In this document: positions 1 through 5,103 of the stretch, piece after piece | Position numbering within the stretch: position 1 is the first letter of the stretch | Layout of the letters: each line of letters opens with the position of its first letter | Source: Rhodospirillales bacterium | GTDB lineage: Bacteria; Pseudomonadota; Alphaproteobacteria; Acetobacterales; Acetobacteraceae | Assembly: GCA_025350425.1 (NCBI GenBank) | Contig: JANXXW010000461.1 | Span: forward strand, 1 to 5,103 | DNA length: 5,103 nucleotides | Direction of reading: 5' to 3' | Translations under genes and position numbers: made by a program | Notes under the pieces: generated by a model | Told to the model about the DNA's origin: nothing | Databases searched by the model: none | What the model saw: the letters and a program-made list of their open reading frames with translations, nothing else

Positions 1-1022
1 CGCTGCTGCACGTCATGGCGCACGGCACCTTCAAGGGCCTGCTGTTCCTGGTCGCCGGAGCCGCCCAGCACGAGACCGGCACGCGGCTGTTCTCGCATCT
101 CGGCGGCCTGATCGACCGGATGCCGTTCACCGCCGCCGCCGCCCTGGTCGGTGCGGCATCCCTCGCCGGCCTGCCGCTGACCGCCGGCTTCGCGGGAGAA
201 TGGACGCTGTTTCAGGCAGCGATCGCCGCACCCCGGATCGGCGGCCTTTGGTTCCAAACGCTGATCTGTATCGTCATCGCGCTGATGGCGCTGGCGGTGG
301 GCCTCGCGGCGTCCGCCGCCGTGCGGCTGATCGGCACCGCCTTCCTGGGCCGTCCCCGCACGCCCCGGACCGCAGCCGCGAACGAGGTGACGCCGCTCGC
401 CCGCGCCGCGATGATGGGCCTTGCCGCCGTTGTTGGAGTTATCGGGTTGTTCCCCGGCGTGTTCCTGGGCTTCGCCGGCCCGGCGCTCCGCGCCTTGACG
501 TCGGCGGTCGATCTCCCGGTCCGCGCCGCCGGCCTCGTCATCTCGCCACAAGCCACCGGCCCCGGCTATGCCGCGCCCGCCATCGCCGTGCTGCTCGCCC
601 TGATTGCTGCCGCCGTCTTCCTGGTGCTGAAAAGCCATGCCGTCCCCGGCCATCGCACCGGCCCGGCGTGGGATTCCGGTTTCGGCGCGGCCCCGGTCTG
701 GCTGCCGTTCGGAGACCCACTCACGCAAGCGAGCGCCGCCAGTTTCGCCCAGCCATTGCGCCGCATCCTCGCCACCTCGCTGCTCGGCGCGCACGATCGC
801 GCCGATATGCCCGGCTTGGCCGACCCGCGCCCCGCGCGCTTCACCACCACCCAGCACGACCCGGCGCGCGCCTTCCTGTTCGACCCCGTGGCCCGCATCC
901 GCGCGGCCGTGAGCGACCGTGCCGACCGGATGCAGTTCCTCACCGTTCGCCGCACCCTCACTGTGATGGTGGCGACCCTGTTGCTGTTCCTCGCCGTCGT
1001 GGCCATCGTCCAGCAGCTATGA
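1..1022 (+). CDS. hyfB: HyfB-like proton-translocating membrane subunit (NuoL/HycC family), C-terminal half, 5'-truncated by the window
   Basis: The reading frame is open from the first base (first full codon at 3) and ends with TGA at 1020-1022, leaving about 339 residues. E. coli HyfB is about 670, so roughly the C-terminal half is present; the ATG at 15 is an internal Met, not the start. The fragment opens with LLHVMAHGTFKGLLFLVAGA, the conserved His/Lys transmembrane segment of NuoL/HyfB antiporter-like subunits (His at 9-11, Lys at 33-35). It continues into GLPLTAGFAGEWTLFQ, with a membrane Glu at 198-200. Further hydrophobic segments follow at about 270-330, 400-470, 570-630 and 950-1017. 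SFAQPLRR, near 742-765, is the HyfB/HycC C-terminal signature. In the family this integral inner-membrane protein forms part of the ion-pumping arm. One oddity is WDSG (669-680), where I recall a Cys in many homologues. The stop overlaps the hyfC start (ATGA). HycC, or the large antiporter-like subunit of another Ehr/Ech complex, would look the same; the neighbours favour HyfB. Confidence 0.9.
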   Translation, partial: LLHVMAHGTFKGLLFLVAGAAQHETGTRLFSHLGGLIDRMPFTAAAALVGAASLAGLPLTAGFAGEWTLFQAAIAAPRIGGLWFQTLICIVIALMALAVGLAASAAVRLIGTAFLGRPRTPRTAAANEVTPLARAAMMGLAAVVGVIGLFPGVFLGFAGPALRALTSAVDLPVRAAGLVISPQATGPGYAAPAIAVLLALIAAAVFLVLKSHAVPGHRTGPAWDSGFGAAPVWLPFGDPLTQASAASFAQPLRRILATSLLGAHDRADMPGLADPRPARFTTTQHDPARAFLFDPVARIRAAVSDRADRMQFLTVRRTLTVMVATLLLFLAVVAIVQQL

Positions 1023-1975
1023 CCGCCCTGTTCGCCCTGATCGCCGAATTGCTGCACATGGCGCTCATGCTGGCCGCAGCGCCGCTGCTGATCGGGCTGC
1101 TGCGAAAAGCCGAGGCCCGCCTGATGGGCCGGGCTGGGCCGCCAATCCTCCAGCCGGTCCGGGACCTCATCCGCCTGGTCCGCAAGCAGCCGGTCATTGC
1201 CGAGAACGCCACCTGGCTTTTTCGTGCCGCCCCCACGGTCCATTTCGCCGCCATCGCCGCCGCCGCCGCCCTGGTGCCGTCCTTCACCCTGGGCATGACC
1301 ACGGCACCGATGTCGGACCTCCTGGTGATCGGCGGCCTGTTCGCCCTCGCCCGCTGCGTCCTGGCGCTCGCGGCCATGGATATCGGCACGCCGTTCGGCG
1401 GCCTTGGCGCCAGCCGGGAAATGACCTTCGGCACCTTCGCCGAGCCCGCCCTTCTGCTGGTCGTGCTGACCCTCTCGCTGATCGCCGGCACCACCAACCT
1501 CGACGCCATTGCCACGCTGCTGCGCGACAGCTCGGTCGGTTTGCGCGTCTCGCTCGGCCTCGCCATGTTGGCCATCTTCGCCATCGCCATCGCGGAGAAC
1601 GCCCGCATCCCGGTGGACAACCCCGCCACCCACCTCGAGCTCACCATGGTGCACGAGGCGATGACGCTGGAGTATTCCGGGCGCCACCTGGCCCTGCTGG
1701 AAATGGCGTCCTGGCTCAAGCTTTTGGTGTGGTTCACCCTCATCGGCACCATCTTCGCTCCGTTCGCCATCGGCTCGGCCGAGTACCCGCTCGCTTGGCT
1801 GTCGGGCCTCACCGCCTGGGCGCTGATCGTGCTGGCGCTGGCCGGGGCGCTCGCGCTGTTCGAGAGCAGCATTGCCAAGATGCGGATCTTCCGAGTGCCC
1901 GAATTCCTCGGCGTCGCCGTGCTGCTTGGGCTGCTGGCAGCGATATTCCTATTCGTAAGCCAGGGTTTCGCATGA
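1019..1975 (+). CDS. hyfC: HyfC-like membrane anchor subunit (NuoH/HycD family), complete, 318 aa
   Basis: This is the complex I subunit-1 family protein that joins the membrane arm to the hydrophilic catalytic arm and carries part of the proton path in complex I and group 4 hydrogenases. The 318-residue length is normal for HyfC/HycD. Family motifs are clear: RAGPPILQP (residues 38-46), GASREM (130-135), and ENARIPVDNPATHLELTM (193-210) followed by VHEAMTLEYSG (211-221). These carry the conserved acidic residues Glu134, Glu193, Asp200, Glu207, Glu213 and Glu218. About eight membrane helices are seen, near residues 5-27, 70-90, 100-120, 142-157, 175-193, 231-251, 260-281 and 297-314. The ATG at 1019 was chosen because it overlaps the hyfB stop (ATGA) and gives a normal family N-terminus. 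The same frame is open back to 200, but that extension is Arg/Pro-rich and lies inside hyfB. No clear Shine-Dalgarno precedes the start, so translational coupling to hyfB is likely. Membership in the family is certain; HyfC rather than HycD rests on the adjacent hyfE and hyfF. Confidence 0.95.
   Translation: MTALFALIAELLHMALMLAAAPLLIGLLRKAEARLMGRAGPPILQPVRDLIRLVRKQPVIAENATWLFRAAPTVHFAAIAAAAALVPSFTLGMTTAPMSDLLVIGGLFALARCVLALAAMDIGTPFGGLGASREMTFGTFAEPALLLVVLTLSLIAGTTNLDAIATLLRDSSVGLRVSLGLAMLAIFAIAIAENARIPVDNPATHLELTMVHEAMTLEYSGRHLALLEMASWLKLLVWFTLIGTIFAPFAIGSAEYPLAWLSGLTAWALIVLALAGALALFESSIAKMRIFRVPEFLGVAVLLGLLAAIFLFVSQGFA
1962..1965 (+). promoter_or_regulatory. Possible Shine-Dalgarno for the six-codon ORF at 1972
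   Basis: AGGG at 1962-1965 sits six bases before the ATG at 1972, inside the end of hyfC. The GTG start of hyfE at 1989 has only a weak TTGGG ahead of it. Ribosomes would therefore be placed at 1972 rather than directly at hyfE. This is a short match, so the assignment is tentative. Confidence 0.3.
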
Positions 1976-1992
1976 CTTTGGGCCTCGCGTGA
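1972..1992 (+). other. Six-codon ORF (MTLGLA) bridging the hyfC stop and hyfE start
   Basis: ATG at 1972-1974 overlaps the hyfC stop (TGA 1973-1975). The frame runs ATG ACT TTG GGC CTC GCG TGA, and its stop (TGA 1990-1992) overlaps the hyfE GTG start (1989-1991) as GTGA. Two stop/start overlaps are thus placed back to back. A plausible role is a translational relay: ribosomes ending hyfC restart at 1972, then terminate on the hyfE start and restart again. The peptide itself has no evident function. An alternative is that it is the relic of a former ATG start of hyfE, separated from it by an indel. Confidence 0.4.
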
Positions 1993-2654
1993 CCCACACC
2001 CTCGCCTACGACCTCTCGCACCTGCTCGGCGGCATCGTTCTCGTGCTGTCCTTCGCGCTGCTGTACCAGCGCCGCCTGATGTCAGTCATCAACATCTACG
2101 CCCTCCAGGCGATGACGCTGACCGCTGCGGCGCTCTGGCAGGGCTATTCGCAGGGCGCCACCGAACTGTATGTGACCGCAATCATCACCCTTGCCGCAAA
2201 AGGCATCGCCATCCCGGTCGCGCTGCACCGCATCGTCCGCCAGTTGAAGCTGCACCGCGCGGTGGAAACGGCCCTTGGCGTGTTTCCCTCCATGGTGCTG
2301 GGGGTCGCCTTCGTGGCCCTCGCCGTCCTCGTGGTGCTGCCGACCACCGCGCAATCCCAAACGCTCAGCCGCGAGGATCTCGCCTTGGCGCTGTCGGTCG
2401 TGCTGCTCGGCCTGCTGATGATGATTACCCGCCGCAGCGCGCTGACCCAGGTGATCGGCTTCATGTCATTGGAGAACGGGCTCATCCTCGCCGCCATCGG
2501 CATCACCGGCCTGCCGCTGCTGGTCGAGATCGCGGTCGCCTTCCTGATCCTGCTCGCCGCCATCGTGTTCGGCGTCTTCTTCTTCCGCATCCGCGAACGC
2601 TTCGACAGCCTGGATTTGAGTCACCTTGATGTCGTCGGGCGCACCCAATTATGA
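1989..2654 (+). CDS. hyfE: HyfE-like hydrogenase-4 membrane subunit, complete, 221 aa, GTG start
   Basis: HyfE is a small integral membrane protein of hydrogenase-4-type complexes, related in part to NuoK/MrpC, and absent from the simpler hyc formate hydrogenlyase. E. coli HyfE is 216 residues, so 221 is normal. About seven hydrophobic helices are seen, near residues 10-25, 32-50, 60-80, 95-117, 130-146, 153-172 and 177-198. The signature GFMSLENGLIL (157-167, membrane Glu162) matches the LENG-type NuoK-like motif. Lys71 and Glu180 are further buried charges. The C-terminus (IRERFDSLDLSHLDVVGRTQL) matches the cytoplasmic tail style of HyfE. GTG at 1989 is the only credible start. An in-frame TAA lies upstream at 1956-1958, and the next in-frame Met (residue 31) would remove the first helix. 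There is no good Shine-Dalgarno, so expression probably depends on coupling from hyfC through the 1972-1992 ORF. In E. coli a hyfD gene separates hyfC and hyfE; none is present here. Confidence 0.9.
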   Translation: MTHTLAYDLSHLLGGIVLVLSFALLYQRRLMSVINIYALQAMTLTAAALWQGYSQGATELYVTAIITLAAKGIAIPVALHRIVRQLKLHRAVETALGVFPSMVLGVAFVALAVLVVLPTTAQSQTLSREDLALALSVVLLGLLMMITRRSALTQVIGFMSLENGLILAAIGITGLPLLVEIAVAFLILLAAIVFGVFFFRIRERFDSLDLSHLDVVGRTQL

Positions 2655-2675
2655 GCCGCGAGGCAGTTTCCCCTG

Positions 2676-2694
2676 TCCCCTCAAGGCAGAGGGA
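2676..2694 (+). promoter_or_regulatory. Possible RNA hairpin covering the hyfF ribosome binding site
   Basis: TCCC-TC (2676-2679 and 2681-2682, with C2680 bulged) can pair with GAGGGA (2689-2694) around a six-base loop, AAGGCA. This would bury the hyfF Shine-Dalgarno. GCGGC (2695-2699), just before the ATG, can also pair with GCCGC (2655-2659). If formed, the structure would make hyfF translation depend on ribosomes passing through from hyfE or the small ORF at 2651. Pairing was done by eye and no folding energy was computed. Confidence 0.25.
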
Positions 2695-2695
2695 G
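2688..2695 (+). promoter_or_regulatory. Shine-Dalgarno of hyfF
   Basis: The purine run AGAGGGAG ends four bases before the ATG at 2700 and is one of the two clear ribosome binding sites in the window. It supports 2700 as the hyfF start rather than the CTG at 2673 in the same open frame. Confidence 0.6.
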
Positions 2696-2699
2696 CGGC

Positions 2700-4151
2700 A
2701 TGCTGACTGAACTGCTCACGCCTCCCGCCTGGGTTATCCTCCTGCCCCTGGCCACGGCCATCTGCCTCGCCTTCGTGCGCGACCACCGGCAGGCCGGCTG
2801 GATCAACCTCGCCTCGGCCGCGGGTACGGCGCTGCTCTCCTTCCGCCTGCCCTGGCAGCAGACGGTGGGCGCGTTGCTGCTGGTCGATCCCCTGTCGGCG
2901 CACATGGCGATACTCACGGCCTTCGTGGGCTTCACCACCGCCTGGTTCAGCCTCGGCTACATCCGCACCGAAGCCACTGCCGGCCGGCTCGACCCGTGGC
3001 ACCTGCGCCAGTACCACGCGCTGTTCCAGGCCTTTCTCGGCTCCATGCTGCTCGCCCTGTTGTCCAACAACCTCGGCGTCGCCTGGGTCGCCTTGGAGGC
3101 CGCAACCATCTCGGCGGTCATCGTTGTAGGGCTCAGCCGCACCGCCGAGGCGGTCGAGGCATCCTGGAAGTTCTTCATCCTCTGTGGCGTCGGCATCGCG
3201 CTCGCGCTGTTCGGAACCATCGTTCTGGCGCTGGCCGCCACCCCCATCCTCGGACCAGGCCTGCCGACCATGACCTGGACCTCGCTGGCCACAGCCGGGC
3301 CGCAGATGCATGGCACCCTGCTCAACCTCGCCTTCGTGTTCCTCCTGCTGGGATACGGCACCAAGGCCGCCCTGGCACCGCTGCACGCCTGGATGCCCGA
3401 CGCCCACGCCGAAGGTCCAACCCCTGTTTCCGCCGTATTAGCCGGCTCCATTCCTGGCGTGGCCCTGGTCCTGATCCTTCGGCTGCGCGGCCTGTTGGTA
3501 GGCAATCCGGAGGCGATCTCTCCCGGCCCGCCGCTCATGGCGCTCGGCCTCGTCTCCATCCTGCTGGCGTCGCTCAGCTTGTGGCGCCGCCGCGACGTGA
3601 AGCGGTTTTTCGCCTTCTCCACCGTCGAGCAGACCGGCGTCGCCGCCTTCGCGCTCGGCCTGGGCGGGGTCGGCGCCACCTTTGCCGCCATCCTGCACCT
3701 CACGCTGCACACGCTGGCCAAGGCGGCGGTGTTCCAGTGCGTGGGCCGCGCCGCGCAGTTGAAGGGCGGCCAGCGCTTCACCGACATCAGCGGCCTGCTG
3801 TCGCGAAACGTTCCGCTCGGCCTCACGCTTGCCGCCGGCATCGTCGCGGTCGCGGGCATCCCGCCCTTCGGCCTGTTCACCAGCGAGTTCCTGGTCATGG
3901 CCGAAACCGTCCGGCTCCAGCCCTATCTCGCCATCCTGCTCGGCCTCGGCCTGGTCATCGGGGGCTGGGCCTTGATCACCCGCCTCATCACGCTCTGCAC
4001 CGGACCCGAAACCCCAAATCCCGGACCCGCCGTACACTGGACCGCCCTCGTCCCCGCCTGGCTTCACCTCGCTCTGGTGCTGCTGCTCGGCCTCGCCATG
4101 CCCGAGAGCGTCACCGCTTGGTTCGCGGCCATCGCCGAGGTGGCGCGATGA
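2700..4151 (+). CDS. hyfF: HyfF-like proton-translocating membrane subunit (NuoN/MrpD-type), complete, 483 aa
   Basis: This is a second antiporter-like ion-pumping subunit of the membrane arm. About 14 hydrophobic helices cover the protein. The expected pump residues are present: Glu133 in VAWVALEAATISAVIVVGL, and Lys222 and His229 in GYGTKAALAPLHAWMPDAHAE. Lys301 and Glu310 occur in DVKRFFAFSTVEQTG, His337 and Lys341 in LHLTLHTLAKAAVF, and Glu396 in IPPFGLFTSEFLVM. SWKFFILCGVGIALALFGT (155-173) is a very typical HyfF stretch. At 483 residues it is shorter than E. coli HyfF (about 526) but complete at both ends. ATG at 2700 follows a good Shine-Dalgarno and gives a normal hydrophobic N-terminus. 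A 45-base gap separates it from hyfE, the largest gap in the window. The stop overlaps the hyfG start (ATGA at 4148-4151). HyfD or NuoN would be alternative names within the same superfamily; its position between hyfE and hyfG favours HyfF. Confidence 0.92.
   Translation: MLTELLTPPAWVILLPLATAICLAFVRDHRQAGWINLASAAGTALLSFRLPWQQTVGALLLVDPLSAHMAILTAFVGFTTAWFSLGYIRTEATAGRLDPWHLRQYHALFQAFLGSMLLALLSNNLGVAWVALEAATISAVIVVGLSRTAEAVEASWKFFILCGVGIALALFGTIVLALAATPILGPGLPTMTWTSLATAGPQMHGTLLNLAFVFLLLGYGTKAALAPLHAWMPDAHAEGPTPVSAVLAGSIPGVALVLILRLRGLLVGNPEAISPGPPLMALGLVSILLASLSLWRRRDVKRFFAFSTVEQTGVAAFALGLGGVGATFAAILHLTLHTLAKAAVFQCVGRAAQLKGGQRFTDISGLLSRNVPLGLTLAAGIVAVAGIPPFGLFTSEFLVMAETVRLQPYLAILLGLGLVIGGWALITRLITLCTGPETPNPGPAVHWTALVPAWLHLALVLLLGLAMPESVTAWFAAIAEVAR
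4137..4140 (+). promoter_or_regulatory. Shine-Dalgarno of the hyfG-like gene
   Basis: GAGG at 4137-4140, inside the end of hyfF, lies seven bases before the ATG at 4148. This is normal spacing and supports that start together with the ATGA overlap with the hyfF stop. Confidence 0.5.
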
Positions 4152-5103
4152 CCGCGTCGGACCTGCTCCGCGCCGCCCCCACCGAGGCCTGCCAACCCTG
4201 GGCGCGCCATGTCCTGACCCCCGACGAATGGCGCGCTCTCGTGGCGGCGCTTCCGGGCGAGCCCACCCTCGCCTTACTGGCCCTGTGGGCCGACACCATC
4301 CAAGTTCATGCTTTGTTCCATGACGAGGCCGCCGCCCAATTCATCCCCGCCTCCGTCCCTGTGGTTGCCGCCCGCTACCCCTCGCTCGCGGCGCACCGCC
4401 CCGCCGCCGCCTGGTTCGAGCGTATGATCCACGACCTTTGGGGCCACCAGCCTGAGGACGCCCCCGTTCCACGCCCCTGGCTGGACCACGGCCAGTGGTC
4501 CAACACCGCCCCGCTTTCGCCCCGCCCGATCCCGCGTTCGGGTGCCGCGGCACCTCCCGATTTCCTCGAAGCCGAGGGCGACGACCTCAGCCTGATCCCG
4601 GTCGGCCCGGTCCATGCCGGCATCATCGAGCCTGGCCATTTCCACTTCTCCGTAGCGGGCGAAACCGTGGTGCGGCTGGAAGTCCGTCTTGGCTATGCCC
4701 ACAAGGGCACGCTGCAACTGATGCGCGGCAAAACTCCCCGCGCGGCGGCCCGGTTCGCGGCCCGCCTGTCCGGCGACACCACCGTGGCGCATTCCATCGC
4801 CTTCGCCCATGCCGCCGAGGCCGCCGTCAACACTCCAGCACCACCCCGCGCGGTCGCGTTGCGGGGCGTGATGGGCGAGTTGGAGCGCATTGCCAACCAC
4901 ATCGGCGATTGCGGCGCCATCGTCGGCGATGCCTCGTTCGCCTACCTGCCGGCGCGTTGCTTCCTGCATCGCGAGGCCGTGCTGGCCGCATGTGCCCTGG
5001 CCTTCTCCCACCGCCTGATGATGGATGCCGTCATTCCCGGTGGCGTGGCGCTCGATATCGCGACCGGCGGGCAGGTCGCCATCCTGCGCGCGCTGGCCGC
5101 CGC
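4148..5103 (+). CDS. hyfG: HyfG/HycE-like large subunit (NuoC-NuoD fusion) lacking the first NiFe-binding cysteine pair; 3'-truncated by the window
   Basis: The frame is open from ATG 4148 to the window end (318 residues plus two bases); E. coli HyfG/HycE are about 570. Residues 1 to about 118 resemble the NuoC (30 kDa) domain: WFERMIHDLWGHQPEDAPVP (89-108) and a following WLDHGQW correspond to the FERE-x-DLFG region. A Pro/Ala-rich linker covers about 120-140. From about 150 the NuoD/[NiFe] large-subunit domain begins: IPVGPVHAGIIEPGHFHFSV (150-169), RLEVRLGYAHKG (176-187) and GELERIANHIGDCGAI (243-258). In active group 4 hydrogenases the L1 motif reads R-V-C-G-I-C-G-F-A-H-S. Here residues 206-216 read RLSGDTTVAHS, so the two Ni-ligand cysteines (E. 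coli HycE Cys241 and Cys244, from memory) are Ser208 and Thr211. The quinone-binding Tyr of complex I aligns by eye with Gly209. It is therefore predicted to have no normal NiFe site and to belong to a hydrogenase-related (Ehr-type) complex. The second cysteine pair lies beyond the window. The protein is cytoplasmic, attached to the HyfC-like subunit. Confidence 0.9.
   Translation, partial: MTASDLLRAAPTEACQPWARHVLTPDEWRALVAALPGEPTLALLALWADTIQVHALFHDEAAAQFIPASVPVVAARYPSLAAHRPAAAWFERMIHDLWGHQPEDAPVPRPWLDHGQWSNTAPLSPRPIPRSGAAAPPDFLEAEGDDLSLIPVGPVHAGIIEPGHFHFSVAGETVVRLEVRLGYAHKGTLQLMRGKTPRAAARFAARLSGDTTVAHSIAFAHAAEAAVNTPAPPRAVALRGVMGELERIANHIGDCGAIVGDASFAYLPARCFLHREAVLAACALAFSHRLMMDAVIPGGVALDIATGGQVAILRALAA

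Larger units (their letters stand above)
2651..2710 (+). other. Nineteen-residue ORF bridging the hyfE stop and hyfF start
   Basis: ATG at 2651-2653 overlaps the hyfE stop (TGA 2652-2654). The frame encodes MSREAVSPVPSRQRERHAD and stops with TGA at 2708-2710, eight bases past the A of the hyfF ATG at 2700. It covers the whole hyfE-hyfF gap. The peptide is polar and Arg-rich, with no recognisable motif, so it is unlikely to be a stable protein. It could act as a leader ORF whose translation carries ribosomes from hyfE into hyfF. Chance is also possible, since a 19-codon open frame in GC-rich DNA is unremarkable; the ATGA overlap and the position are the reasons to list it. Confidence 0.3.

Noticed and set aside
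15..17. ATG at 15 as the start of the first gene
   Set aside because: The upstream codons LLHV continue a conserved HyfB/NuoL membrane motif, so the gene enters from the left of the window and this Met is internal.
200..1018. Upstream extension of the hyfC frame by about 273 codons
   Set aside because: The translated segment is Arg/Pro-rich and non-membrane, it lies wholly inside hyfB, and the ATG at 1019 gives a normal HyfC N-terminus. Absence of stops is a GC effect.
566..1687. Long minus-strand open frame opposite hyfB and hyfC (373 codons)
   Set aside because: It is antisense to two well supported genes, and its Gly/Gln/His/Arg-rich composition is typical of GC-rich shadow frames. No family motif is seen.
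2655..2699. Transcription terminator in the hyfE-hyfF gap
   Set aside because: The possible hairpin is weak and has no run of T after it, and the genes on both sides clearly belong to one operon.
2649..3898. Minus-strand open frames opposite hyfF (252 and 313 codons)
   Set aside because: They are mirror frames of an unmistakable HyfF, with low-complexity composition and no recognisable domains.
4274..5011. Minus-strand open frame opposite the hyfG-like gene (245 codons)
   Set aside because: The + strand frame shows clear NuoC/NuoD-family motifs throughout, while this one is Gly/Asp/Arg-rich with no motif.
4148..5103. NuoCD of ordinary respiratory complex I
   Set aside because: The neighbours hyfE and hyfF and the HycE-like GPVHAGIIEPGHF and AHS motifs point to the hydrogenase-4 lineage, and the complex I quinone Tyr does not appear at its expected place.

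Overview
The window is about 5.1 kb of uniformly GC-rich DNA and is almost fully coding on the + strand. It is a slice from the middle of one operon for a membrane-bound, hydrogenase-4 / formate-hydrogenlyase-like (group 4 [NiFe], complex I-related) complex. The gene order is hyfB-like (3' half only), hyfC-like, hyfE-like, hyfF-like, then hyfG-like (5' part only). Base composition, protein style and the hyfB-C-E-F-G order suit a high-GC proteobacterium, most likely an alphaproteobacterium. That taxonomic call is an inference without database support.

Layout: 1-1022 encodes the C-terminal half of an NuoL/HyfB-type proton-pumping subunit. 1019-1975 encodes a complete NuoH/HyfC-type membrane anchor. 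1989-2654 encodes a complete HyfE. 2700-4151 encodes a complete HyfF, an NuoN/MrpD-type pump subunit. 4148-5103 encodes the first 318 residues of a HyfG/HycE-like protein that fuses an NuoC-like domain to an NuoD/[NiFe] large-subunit-like domain. The junctions are extremely tight: every cistron stop that can be seen (hyfB, hyfC, hyfE, hyfF) lies in an ATGA overlap. At hyfB/hyfC and hyfF/hyfG the overlapping ATG is the start of the next gene. At hyfC/hyfE and hyfE/hyfF it opens only a tiny ORF (6 and 19 codons) that ends on or just past the real next start. No promoter, terminator, tRNA, rRNA, mobile element or CRISPR is visible, and no stretch over 50 bases lacks a gene.

The membrane subunits keep the charged residues expected of an ion-translocating complex I-like arm. 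In the hyfG product, however, the position of the first nickel-binding CxxC motif of hydrogenases reads RLSGDTTVAHS, so both cysteines are gone (Ser208, Thr211). The complex is therefore best read as an energy-converting hydrogenase-related (Ehr-type) complex that probably does not make or use H2 at a NiFe site. Its true electron donor or acceptor is unknown. No hyfD-like gene lies between hyfC and hyfE, unlike the E. coli hyf operon. The rest of hyfG, including the second cysteine pair, and any small-subunit (hyfI/nuoB-like) gene lie outside the window.
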